In this document: positions 1 to 6,344 of the stretch, piece by piece
Position numbering within the stretch: position 1 is the first letter of the stretch
How the letters are laid out: every line of letters starts with the position of its first letter
Assembly: GCA_035653295.1 (NCBI GenBank)
Contig: DASRCB010000415.1
Location: 1-15,982 of the forward strand
Reading direction: 5' to 3'
Origin: DASRCB01 sp035653295
GTDB lineage: Bacteria; Acidobacteriota; Terriglobia; Bryobacterales; Bryobacteraceae
DNA length: 15,982 nucleotides
Position numbers and translations under genes: made by a program
The notes under the pieces: generated by a model
What the model saw: only the letters and a program-made list of their open reading frames with translations
The model's database searches: none
Told to the model about the DNA's origin: nothing

Positions 1-740
1 CCGTATTTTTCCCACAGGCGGTAGCTCATTACCGCCACGGGCGGAGCGCCGGGCCGATCGTCACTGGGCATGAGCTTGCGGCCGGCGTACGGCCTGATCC
101 CGAACATGGCGAAATAGTTCCCGGACACGAACTCTCCAGGCAGGACCTGGGCTGCTTCGGGACTGCCCGAGCGCCGAACCCCGAATGAATGTTCAATCGA
201 AGGGACAGCGGCCAGTTCGGCGAAGCCTTTGGTGTTGTCTCTCAGATACTTATACAAGTCATAAGAGACGAGCGAGAATCCGCCGTCCTGGCTGTAACCG
301 CCGAGATAGCAGCAATGCGTCTCTTTTCCGACGCGGTATAACTCGCCCGGGTTCGACACCGGCAGAGACGAGAGCAGGACGGCATGTACCAAAGTGAAAA
401 TTGACGTGGTGGCGCCAATACCGAGCGCGAGCGTCAGTATCGCAGCCGCGGTGAACGCCGGGGCCAGCCTCAGGCGCCGCAACGCGTGACGGGTATCCTG
501 GAGCAGCGACTCGAACGACGGGAGCCCGGATTGATCGCGGTAGCTTTCCTTCACGGCTTCCGCCGCGCCGAATTTGAGCAGCGCCTGGCGCCGCGCTTCG
601 GCGGGCGACATACCCGCGCGCATGTTCTCGGCAGTGAGAAAAGCGAGGTGATCCCTGATTTCATCCTCGATGCGGCGCTCGTTTCGAGCGTGTGTGGCGA
701 TGGAGACGAGGCGGGTGAGGAATCGGCGCAGTGGTCTCAT
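1..740 (-). CDS. ADOP-family ABC transporter permease (MacB-like), N-terminal part
   Basis: Partial gene: it starts at ATG 740 and runs off the left edge, with 246 codons visible; family members are usually about 800 residues. Residues 20-70 (ERRIEDEIRDHLAF, then SPAEARRQALLKFG) match the cytoplasmic prefix domain of the acidobacterial duplicated orphan permeases. A membrane helix follows at about 95-123 (LTLALGIGATTSIFTLVHAV), and then the start of a MacB-type periplasmic domain (PGEFVSGNYFAMFGI, about 201-215). A purine-rich GGAGAGG lies 10 nt before the ATG and fixes the start. Such permeases sit in the inner membrane and are thought to act in export or lipoprotein/peptide efflux; the substrate is unknown. 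Many ADOP genes follow a PadR-type regulator, but none is seen upstream here. The family call is from recognition of sequence pattern and is strong; the role is inferred. Confidence 0.9.
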   Translation of the reverse strand, partial: MRPLRRFLTRLVSIATHARNERRIEDEIRDHLAFLTAENMRAGMSPAEARRQALLKFGAAEAVKESYRDQSGLPSFESLLQDTRHALRRLRLAPAFTAAAILTLALGIGATTSIFTLVHAVLLSSLPVSNPGELYRVGKETHCCYLGGYSQDGGFSLVSYDLYKYLRDNTKGFAELAAVPSIEHSFGVRRSGSPEAAQVLPGEFVSGNYFAMFGIRPYAGRKLMPSDDRPGAPPVAVMSYRLWEKY

Positions 741-855
741 TCAAGTCGTCCCTCTCCGCGCCTGATTGCAGTGCTCCATTGGGTTTCCAACAGGAATGGT
801 GGCACAAGTCGTTTTGGAAAGCAATAGGGGCGACGGGAACGGTCCGAGCCCGGCC

Positions 856-897
856 AGGCGGGCTGAGGGCCCGCCGCAGGATACGAGCCTGCCCCAC
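856..897 (-). repeat. REP-like two-hairpin element, copy 1
   Basis: Read on the minus strand the element is GGGGCAGG, 7 nt, CCTGCGGCGGGC, CCTCA, GCCCGCCT. It folds as two adjacent hairpins: GCAGG/CCTGC with a 7-nt loop, then a perfect 7-bp stem GGCGGGC/GCCCGCC with a 5-nt loop. The same architecture and the same 12-nt core CCTGCGGCGGGC occur at 5051-5092 in the opposite orientation. It lies in the gap between the GH35 gene and the ADOP gene, just after the GH35 stop, so it could also serve as a 3'-end hairpin. There is no T-run, so it is not a classical terminator. Confidence 0.7.
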
Positions 898-905
898 AAA
901 AAACG

Positions 906-2714
906 TTAACTCGGGTTCCAGACGTGGTTGCGAAGACCGGCGACGGAGCGTACCTTTGCGCCGTCGAAGAGATCCAGGACGATGATTTCGTTTTTCCCCT
1001 TTTTCAGCCACACGCCTGGGCAGAACAGCGTTTGCTGCGGGCCGATTTTCCAGTAGCGGCCGAGGTTGCGGCCGTTGACCCAGACGTTGCCTTTCCCCCA
1101 GCCGCGCATGTCGAGGAAGGTATCGCCGGTTGCGGGCACGGTGAAGGTCGCGCGGAAGAACGAGGGACCGTGGGCCGGCGCGTTCGAGAATCGCAGCGCC
1201 TGAAGGTTGTCGCAGGGCAGGCGGAACATCTCCCAGCCGGCCAACTCCACGCCATCGAGCATGACCTTGTCCGTGATTCCCTTGCGGTCGTCCAGCAGTC
1301 TGGGGCCGAAGTTGATGCGGCCCATGTTCTCGACGAGGATATCCAGCGGGCGGCCGGCGGCGAGTGAAACGGACGCTGACGTCTCTCCAAGGCGACGATC
1401 GATGGCGGCTACGCGCCGGCCGTCCTGGAAAACCAGGGCGAAATCGCGGGGCTCCACGATCTCCAGCTTCCCGCCGGCAGAGTCGTTCGGGCGCGTGCGA
1501 TAGAGCACGAATCCATATGCCTGATCCAGTTCCTCGAAGGTCAGCGGACGCGCCGATCGGACGGGATCGCCGAGCAGGGCGAACAGAGGCGCGGTTTCGG
1601 AGACATCGAAGCGCGGAATTTCGATAACCGGAAGCGGCGGCGGAAGACCGGGAAGGGTTTCGCCCGGCGCAAGGTGTTTTCGTATGACATCGCGGAACAG
1701 AGCGAACTTCGGCGCGGGGCGGCCGGCCTCGTCGATTGGGGAATCGTAGTCGTACGAAGAGATCGTAGGCTCGTAGAACTTCGACACCGTACCGTAATTG
1801 GCTCCGTTCATGAAACCCCAGTTTGTTCCGCCATGGACCATGTAGAGGTTGAAGGAGATGTTGCGCTGGAGCATCCAGTCGATGCCGGCGAGATGGACGG
1901 CATTGTCGCCGGTGTGGTGCTTCTCTCCCCAGTGATCGAACCAGCCGACCCAATACTCACCACACATCAGGGGTACGTTCCTGCGGAATCGGGCAAAGTT
2001 CGCGAACTCCTGCTGCGGCGCTCCACCGAAATTGATCACCGAGGCCACGCCCGGGAGCGTGCCTCCGGCGAGCATGGCGGGCTCGGAGCCGTCGGCGGTG
2101 TAGAGCGGAACGTCAATTCCGGAATCGACGATCATGCTTCGGATGGCGTTCAGGTACTTCTTGTCTTTTCCGAACGAGCCGTACTCGTTCTCCACCTGGA
2201 CCATCAGGACCGGGCCGCCATGCGTAATCTGAAGCGGCGCGACGTGAGAGAGCAGAGCTTTCATGTAGGCGCGGGCGGCGTCCAGGAAGCGCGGGTCGGC
2301 GGTGCGGACCTTCATATCTCGGGTGCGCAGCAGCCAGTACGGGAAGCCGCCGAATTCCCATTCGGCGCAGGAGTAGGGTCCGGGCCGGACCAATACCCAG
2401 AGTCCTTCTTCCTGCGCGGTTCGAATAAATTCGGCGATGTCCAGATTTCCGGAGAAGTCGTAGCGCCCGGGGCGGGGCTCGTGCATGTTCCAGAACGAGT
2501 ACATGCACAGGGTGTTGAGTCCCAGCGCGCGCACCTTCTTCATGCGGTCGCGCCAGTACTCTCGCGGGATGCGAGCGTAGTGCATTTCGCCGGACCGGAT
2601 GACGAACGGCCTGCGATCGAGAAGGAAGCGATCTCCTTCGATGGCGAACGAATGCTTCCCCGCGGCAAAGGCCGGAGAACCGGCGAGCAGCGCGAGAGCG
2701 TGGCGGCGAGTCAT
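906..2714 (-). CDS. Secreted β-galactosidase, glycoside hydrolase family 35
   Basis: 602 residues. GH35 enzymes release terminal β-galactose from glycans by a retaining mechanism. The catalytic TIM barrel fills about residues 22-345. The family signature GGPVLMVQVENEYG (166-179) carries the acid/base Glu177, and MCGEYWVGWFDHWG (250-263) carries the nucleophile Glu253, by analogy with human GLB1. A carbohydrate-binding-like jelly roll ends the protein (WGKGNVWVNGRNLGRYWKIG). The start at ATG 2714 is chosen because it begins a short Tat-like leader (TRRHALALLAGSPAFAAG). The longer frame back to 2849 would overlap the divergent DUF5996 gene and adds an arginine-rich, non-leader stretch. No Shine-Dalgarno is seen, but a TACACT hexamer lies 10 nt upstream. 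Likely exported; role in degrading plant or microbial galactosides is inferred. It lies downstream of nothing on its strand, so it is probably monocistronic. Confidence 0.93.
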   Translation of the reverse strand: MTRRHALALLAGSPAFAAGKHSFAIEGDRFLLDRRPFVIRSGEMHYARIPREYWRDRMKKVRALGLNTLCMYSFWNMHEPRPGRYDFSGNLDIAEFIRTAQEEGLWVLVRPGPYSCAEWEFGGFPYWLLRTRDMKVRTADPRFLDAARAYMKALLSHVAPLQITHGGPVLMVQVENEYGSFGKDKKYLNAIRSMIVDSGIDVPLYTADGSEPAMLAGGTLPGVASVINFGGAPQQEFANFARFRRNVPLMCGEYWVGWFDHWGEKHHTGDNAVHLAGIDWMLQRNISFNLYMVHGGTNWGFMNGANYGTVSKFYEPTISSYDYDSPIDEAGRPAPKFALFRDVIRKHLAPGETLPGLPPPLPVIEIPRFDVSETAPLFALLGDPVRSARPLTFEELDQAYGFVLYRTRPNDSAGGKLEIVEPRDFALVFQDGRRVAAIDRRLGETSASVSLAAGRPLDILVENMGRINFGPRLLDDRKGITDKVMLDGVELAGWEMFRLPCDNLQALRFSNAPAHGPSFFRATFTVPATGDTFLDMRGWGKGNVWVNGRNLGRYWKIGPQQTLFCPGVWLKKGKNEIIVLDLFDGAKVRSVAGLRNHVWNPS

Positions 2715-2724
2715 GACAACGGCA

Positions 2725-2730
2725 AGTGTA
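2725..2730 (-). promoter_or_regulatory. Candidate -10 hexamer (TACACT) for the GH35 gene
   Basis: TACACT on the minus strand is 10 nt before the GH35 ATG. A start site placed the usual distance downstream would give an almost leaderless mRNA, which agrees with the absence of a Shine-Dalgarno sequence. No clear -35 was found. It sits in the 66-bp divergent region shared with the DUF5996 gene. Confidence 0.3.
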
Positions 2731-2780
2731 TCGGAACTGCGGCGCTCCGGGCAGCGCTCGTTTCTGCGAGACTGGACGGC

Positions 2781-3668
2781 ATGAGCAATGCGGACCTCTG
2801 GCCGCCGCTGCCGCTGGCTGAATGGCAGGACAGCTACCGTACGCTGCACATGTGGACGCAGATTGTCGGGAAGATCCGCATGGAGTTATGCCCGCCACTG
2901 AATCAGTGGTGGCACGTCACGCTGTACGTCAACTCGCGCGGGCTGACCACCGGCCCGATGCCCTGCGCACCCGGGTTCTGTGAAATCCAGTTCGATTTTC
3001 AGCGCCACGAGCTGAGCGTTTGCACGAGCGAGGGCGGAGCGGCGGTGCGGCGGTTACGGGCCGAGTCGGTCGCCGAGTTCTATCACGGCATCTTCGCCAT
3101 GCTCGCGTTGCTGGGCATTTCGGTTGAGATCAATTGCAAGCCGCAGGAGGTCGCCGATCCCGTGCCGTTCGATCGGGACAACACGAACCGCTCCTACGAC
3201 GCGCAGTGCGCACAACGCTTCTGGCGCATCCTGGTGTCGAGTGCGAAAGTGATGGAGCGGTTCCGGGCGAAGTTCAGGGGCAAATGCAGTCCGGTTCAGT
3301 TCTTTTGGGGCAGCTTCGACCTGGCGTGTACGCGGTTTTCGGGGAGGCCTGCGCCGCCGCGCAAAGGCGTGATCAGCGGACCGGCATATTCGGAGGAGGT
3401 TTGCAGCGCCGGCTTTTGGCCCGGCGGCGGCGCGGTCAGCGGGCCGGCTTACTACGCTTATGTCGTTCCTCCGCCGCCCGGCATTGAAAACGAGACCATT
3501 CGACCTGACGTGGCAAGCTGGAATCCGGAATTGTCCGAGTTCATTCTGATGTACGACGACGTGCGGCGCGCCGAGTCGCCTGAGAACACGTTGTATGCGT
3601 TCCTGGAGAGCACGTATGATGTTGGCGCGCGGCTGGGGAAGTGGGATCGCGCAAAGCTGGAGATTTGA
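2781..3668 (+). CDS. DUF5996 family protein, function unknown
   Basis: 295 residues, a full-length DUF5996 protein. Recognisable stretches are WPPLPLAEWQDSYRTLHMWT (7-26), then QIVGKIRMELCPPLNQWWHV (27-46), KFRGKCSPVQFFWGSFDLA (164-182) with TRFSGRPAPP just after, SAGFWPGGG (209-217) and the tail AFLESTYD (273-280). Tryptophan, histidine and proline are conserved-looking and numerous; there is no signal peptide or membrane helix, so it is probably cytosolic. The pentapeptide SGPAY occurs twice (199-203 and 220-224), flanking the FWPGGG stretch. The start at ATG 2781 is chosen because family similarity begins there; the open frame continues upstream to 1674 only as an antisense shadow of the GH35 gene. 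It is divergent from GH35 with 66 bp between starts and convergent with the YflT-like gene. No activity is established for the family, to my knowledge, so none is assigned. Confidence 0.88.
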   Translation: MSNADLWPPLPLAEWQDSYRTLHMWTQIVGKIRMELCPPLNQWWHVTLYVNSRGLTTGPMPCAPGFCEIQFDFQRHELSVCTSEGGAAVRRLRAESVAEFYHGIFAMLALLGISVEINCKPQEVADPVPFDRDNTNRSYDAQCAQRFWRILVSSAKVMERFRAKFRGKCSPVQFFWGSFDLACTRFSGRPAPPRKGVISGPAYSEEVCSAGFWPGGGAVSGPAYYAYVVPPPPGIENETIRPDVASWNPELSEFILMYDDVRRAESPENTLYAFLESTYDVGARLGKWDRAKLEI

Positions 3669-3693
3669 CCGGACAGAGGGGAACTGCCCGGTC
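3667..3693 (+). terminator. Candidate hairpin at the DUF5996 3' end
   Basis: GACCGG (3667-3672, overlapping the stop codon) pairs with CCGGTC (3688-3693), and CAG (3674-3676) with CTG (3684-3686), leaving one A/C mismatch and a 7-nt loop. It lies in the 48-bp gap between two convergent genes, so it could stop transcription from either side. No T-run follows on either strand, hence low confidence. Confidence 0.35.
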
Positions 3694-3716
3694 CTTCCCG
3701 AAGATCCTTTTGCTGA

Positions 3717-4340
3717 TTACAGCCTTCGGCGGGTGCTGCCCGCGGGATACTCCGATTCGTCCGTGGTGGCGAGAACTTCATCGCCGCGACCGTGTGGGCG
3801 ATCGGTGTTTTCGAAATCGCCCTTCTCCTCGCCGGCTGACGAGACGTCCTGCGCGCCAGTGCTCTTCAGAATGTCCTTGGCGCGCGAGACCCACTCCGAT
3901 TTGTCGGCGTGCACGGAAAGCAGGATTCCGCCCTCTTTAATGCGGCCCTCGTAACGCTTTGCTTCGTACTCGGGTATTCCCATGCCGATCAGCGCGCCGG
4001 TGATGCCGCCGATAGCGCCGCCGGCTCCGAGACCGCCGAGCAGGCCCATAATCGGCCCCGCGGCAATGAACGGCCCAAGGCCGGGAATCGCGAGCGCGCC
4101 GATGCCGGCAAGCCAGCCCAGCGCGCCGCCAATGACGCCTCCGGTTACCGCGCCCGTCGTCGTGCCTTCCGGCGCTTTGGTGTCCTTGTCGACGGCGAAA
4201 TCCTTGGTTCCCTGGTTCTCGGGCAGCAGAACGGAGATATCCGTGTTGCGAAACCCAGCTTCTTTGAGCGCATCGACGGCGTTTTCCACTTCCGCGCGCG
4301 TGCGATAAATGCCGAAAACGGATGTATTCTTACCGGCCAT
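3717..4340 (-). CDS. YflT/general-stress-17M-like protein with glycine-zipper membrane region
   Basis: 207 residues. The N-terminal part (SVFGIYRTRAEVENAVDALK, 7-26, then GFRNTDISVLLPE, 29-41) is the β-α-β pattern of the YflT/general stress protein 17M domain. Residues 61-122 are glycine/alanine-rich and hydrophobic (GGVIGGALGWLAGIGALAIP, 67-86, and GLLGGLGAGGAIGG, 99-112), a glycine-zipper that probably inserts into a membrane. A second β-α-β half follows (GRIKEGGILLSVHADKSEW, 132-150). The charged tail (170-207) looks disordered. AGGAG lies 6 nt before the ATG and supports the start. The gene follows the BON-domain gene by only 15 bp, so both are probably co-transcribed. Role: proposed envelope or osmotic stress protein, by family and neighbour; the molecular function is unknown. 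Confidence 0.85.
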   Translation of the reverse strand: MAGKNTSVFGIYRTRAEVENAVDALKEAGFRNTDISVLLPENQGTKDFAVDKDTKAPEGTTTGAVTGGVIGGALGWLAGIGALAIPGLGPFIAAGPIMGLLGGLGAGGAIGGITGALIGMGIPEYEAKRYEGRIKEGGILLSVHADKSEWVSRAKDILKSTGAQDVSSAGEEKGDFENTDRPHGRGDEVLATTDESEYPAGSTRRRL

Positions 4341-4355
4341 TTTGTTCTCCTGTTA

Positions 4356-4760
4356 TTAGCTCTTGCCCTCGGCCTTGTCGCCCTTGACCGAGATGCGGTT
4401 GGTTACTTTATCTGCCCCGGCCACTTCCGCGGCCTTGGCTTCGATCGCCCTCTTCTCCTCTTCGCTGTGGACCGGGCCCTTCAGCGTGACGGCGCCGTTA
4501 TGGACGACTATCTTCACGTTGTGCGCATAAGTGGAAAGATTCTTGTCCTCCACAACGGCGCGGCGGATCTTACGCGCGATCTCGCGATCGGACGAGTTTT
4601 CTTTCTGCTGGTCGGCGGTAACTTCATCAGCTCGCCGGTCGCGTTTGTTTACCGCGGTGTTGTCCGGCGCTTTCGCCGAGTCCTGGGCGCGGGCCACGAA
4701 GGCGCTCCCGGACAGAAGGCAGGCAAGCGCAAAACTCCCCGCAACGCGGTGCACTCTCAT
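4356..4760 (-). CDS. Secreted BON-domain protein
   Basis: 134 residues. Residues 1-25 are a Sec signal peptide (positive start, then SFALACLLSGSAF, cleavage expected after ARA at 23-25). A polar, charged linker follows (26-56), and then one BON domain at about 57-126 (DREIARKIRRAVVEDKNLST, VKIVVHNGAVTLKGPVHSEE, KVTNRISV). BON domains occur in OsmY-like periplasmic proteins and are thought to bind phospholipid or other envelope components. The start at ATG 4760 has GGGAGA 4 nt upstream and begins the signal peptide; the longer frame to 4913 adds a non-signal arginine-rich stretch. It is the first gene of the BON-YflT operon. An 18-bp palindrome and an ECF-like promoter candidate lie upstream, which fits a stress-induced unit. 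Confidence 0.9.
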   Translation of the reverse strand: MRVHRVAGSFALACLLSGSAFVARAQDSAKAPDNTAVNKRDRRADEVTADQQKENSSDREIARKIRRAVVEDKNLSTYAHNVKIVVHNGAVTLKGPVHSEEEKRAIEAKAAEVAGADKVTNRISVKGDKAEGKS

Positions 4761-4788
4761 AAGTTCTCCCTTGTAGATTGTTAAAGCG

Positions 4789-4806
4789 CACGCGGATGTC
4801 CGCGTG
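4789..4806. promoter_or_regulatory. 18-bp palindrome in the BON operon leader
   Basis: CACGCGGA (4789-4796), TG, TCCGCGTG (4799-4806): two perfect 8-bp arms with a 2-bp centre, 28 bp before the BON start codon. Near-zero spacing suits a dimeric repressor or activator site better than an RNA hairpin, because a 2-nt loop is too tight without opening pairs. The binding protein is unknown. Confidence 0.5.
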
Positions 4807-4817
4807 TTCCTGGATGC

Positions 4818-4841
4818 AACGGGCCGGATCAGCTCGGTTCC
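4818..4841 (-). promoter_or_regulatory. Candidate ECF-type promoter of the BON-YflT operon
   Basis: On the minus strand GGAAC (4841-4837) is followed after 16 nt by GTT (4820-4818), written GGAAC-N15-CGTT. ECF sigma factors, including the alphaproteobacterial general-stress type, use GGAAC with a CGTT-like -10 at N16-17, so the spacing is one base short. The implied start of transcription near 4811 would put the palindrome at the very start of the mRNA. This rests on motif match only. Confidence 0.3.
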
Positions 4842-4966
4842 CCTTCCGAGCGGCCGGACAGTAATTGGACACTGTTGCCGGGCTTTCGTTTCACGACTGT
4901 TGACGGTGAGCAAAATTGGGCGTACTGGACCCGAAGAAGTACCCGCCAGCCACCGGCGCTCACTCC

Positions 4967-5141
4967 GCGGGCCAAAGCCCCGCTAGTGCAAGCCATTGGC
5001 TCGATAAGAGCCGATCGGAAGGTGATTTCCGGAAACTACTCGCTCCATGGGGGGCAGGGCCTCGCCCTGCGGCGGGCTCTCAGAGCCCGCCTTGGTGCAA
5101 GCCAAAGGCATGCACCACAATCGACATTTCAGGAGAATGTC
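4967..5141. repeat. Array of seven consecutive short hairpins
   Basis: In order: GCGGGC/GCCCCGC (4967-4983, one bulged C); ATTGGCTC/GAGCCGAT (4995-5015, one G·T pair, 5-nt loop); CGGAA/TTCCG (5016-5031); GCAGGGC/GCCCTGC (5054-5070, 3-nt loop); GGCGGGCTC/GAGCCCGCC (5071-5091, 3-nt loop); TGGTGCA/TGCACCA (5093-5117, 11-nt loop); GACATT/AATGTC (5123-5141, 7-nt loop). The arms of five are perfect. The fourth and fifth form the REP-like element. A 10-bp direct repeat, GTGCAAGCCA, occurs at 4986-4995 and 5095-5104. The density may mark a structured RNA, a transcript-end region behind the kinase gene, or nested repeats. Confidence 0.55.
5051..5092 (+). repeat. REP-like two-hairpin element, copy 2
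   Basis: Plus-strand order is GGGGCAGG, 7 nt, CCTGCGGCGGGC, TCTCAGA, GCCCGCCT, the same design as copy 1 at 856-897 (minus). The first hairpin is lengthened to GCAGGGC/GCCCTGC and the second to GGCGGGCTC/GAGCCCGCC. The changes between copies keep both stems paired: the TC/GA insertion adds two base pairs. This pattern argues for a maintained structure and not for chance similarity. Confidence 0.7.
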
Positions 5142-5180
5142 CAACAAGTTCAGCGCGGGCGAAAGGGCCGCTCCACGGAA

Positions 5181-6344
5181 TCAGGCCGGGAAAGTAAAGT
5201 AGAAGGCTGCCCCGGCGTTGGGCTGGGACTCGGCCCAGATGCGGCCGCAGTGCCGCTCGACGATTTTGCGGCAGATGGTCAGGCCGATTCCCGTGCCGGG
5301 GATGGCGGCGCCGTGAAGTCGTTTGAACAGCGCGAATATATGCTCGCTGTAGCTGCCGTCGAAGCCCATTCCGTTATCCTGGACCGACATGATCCACTCG
5401 CCATCGCGGCGTTCGGCAGTGACGCGAACCTCGAGCGGGACATCCTCGCGCCGGTACTTGATGGCGTTGCTGAGCAGGTTCTGGAATAACTGCACCAGTT
5501 CCACGCGATCGCCGTTGATGACAGGGAGCTCGCCACAGACGATGGACCCGCCGCTTTCCTCGAGAGCGCGGCGCAGGTTCTGCCGCGCCCAGTCAACCAC
5601 CTCACCCAGCGGCACGGGAGCGAAGCTGGCGCCCGGCTGATTAACGATCCGCGAATACGACAGCAAATCCTCAATCACCGTCTGCATTCGAAACACGCCG
5701 CTTGTGATGAAGTCGATGAATTCGTCGGCATCTTTATCCAGGCGCCCCTTATAGCGGCGCGCCAGGATCTGGCTGAAGCTGGCTATGGTGCGCAGGGGCT
5801 CCTGAAGGTCGTGACTGGTCACATAGGCGAACTGCTGGAGGTCGGTGTTGGAACGGGCGAGTTGTTCGGCCTGCTGCACCAGCGCCTCTTCTGTTCGCGC
5901 ACGCTCGGCCAGATACTCGCGTAATTCATATTGCCGGCGGCGGGACCGCAGCGCGGCTCGAACCGAGCTAACGAGCGTGATGGTCCGGACGGGCCGTTCC
6001 AGCAGCGTGATATTACCGAGCGTCTCGATCAGGTGGAAGCGCTGCATGCTGCTTGATGTCGTGCGGCCGCCGGATGTGAACACCACGAACGGCAGGTCCG
6101 ACCAGGGCGGCTGCGATTTCAGCACGGATGAGATGGAAGCAACGTCCTGCGGATTGAGAGCCTCCTCAGCAACAACGATGATTCCTGCGCCGCGCTCGAT
6201 CTCGGCGCACAGCTCGTCCATGCTGTCACAGACCACCGAGTACAGCCCCGCTTCCCGGAGCACGGCCGCAGTAAGTTCGGCGTCGCGGCCGAGCGAGGCG
6301 AGAACGAGCGCGCGCAGCTCTGTGGTTTCAGCGGCGACTACCAT
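5181..6344 (-). CDS. Sensor histidine kinase with N-terminal pseudo-receiver domain
   Basis: 387 residues from ATG 6344. Residues 1-130 have a receiver fold pattern but lack its chemistry: the strand that should end in the phosphoacceptor Asp reads GIIVVAEEAL, and the usual Lys-Pro is Arg-containing (LLERPVRTITL). A coiled-coil linker (about 136-172) leads to the HisKA domain with the H-box FAYVTSHDLQEPLRT, phospho-His178. The HATPase domain shows the N-box NLLSNAIKYRR, G1 VQDNGMGF, the F-box HIFALFKRLH and G2 GTGIGLTICRKIVE, all intact, so the kinase should be active. No membrane helix: cytosolic. The start overlaps the KaiC-like gene end by 17 bp; a GTG at 6395 is an alternative giving 404 residues. 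Neither start has a clear Shine-Dalgarno, which suggests translational coupling. No response regulator gene is in view. Confidence 0.92.
   Translation of the reverse strand: MVVAAETTELRALVLASLGRDAELTAAVLREAGLYSVVCDSMDELCAEIERGAGIIVVAEEALNPQDVASISSVLKSQPPWSDLPFVVFTSGGRTTSSSMQRFHLIETLGNITLLERPVRTITLVSSVRAALRSRRRQYELREYLAERARTEEALVQQAEQLARSNTDLQQFAYVTSHDLQEPLRTIASFSQILARRYKGRLDKDADEFIDFITSGVFRMQTVIEDLLSYSRIVNQPGASFAPVPLGEVVDWARQNLRRALEESGGSIVCGELPVINGDRVELVQLFQNLLSNAIKYRREDVPLEVRVTAERRDGEWIMSVQDNGMGFDGSYSEHIFALFKRLHGAAIPGTGIGLTICRKIVERHCGRIWAESQPNAGAAFYFTFPA

Larger units (their letters stand above)
4761..5180. other. 420-bp non-coding region with promoter side and hairpin cluster
   Basis: No convincing gene is found here; frames through it are arginine/serine/proline-rich and lack a Shine-Dalgarno. 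The part next to the BON gene (4761-4860) holds its candidate promoter and a palindrome. Around 4856-4874 lies a short ACAGT/ACTGT inverted repeat. From 4967 to 5141 at least seven short hairpins follow one another, two of them forming REP-like copy 2. The remainder (about 4875-4966 and 5142-5180) shows nothing I can name. The region separates two minus-strand units, the kinase gene and the BON operon. Confidence 0.6.

Noticed and set aside
661..1953. 430-residue open frame on the minus strand
   Set aside because: Arginine/proline-rich shadow in another frame of the GH35 gene, running also over the start of the ADOP gene.
2733..2763. GGAAC and CGTTT on the plus strand before the DUF5996 gene as an ECF promoter
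   Set aside because: The spacer is 21 nt, too long for the GGAAC-N16-17-CGTT class.
1674..2780. Upstream extension of the DUF5996 frame
   Set aside because: It is antisense to the GH35 gene. Family similarity begins at the ATG at 2781.
2715..2849. Upstream extension of the GH35 frame
   Set aside because: It overlaps the divergent DUF5996 gene and would bury the Tat-like leader inside the protein.
4761..4913. Upstream extension of the BON-domain frame
   Set aside because: ATG 4760 has a ribosome site and begins a proper signal peptide; the extension has neither.
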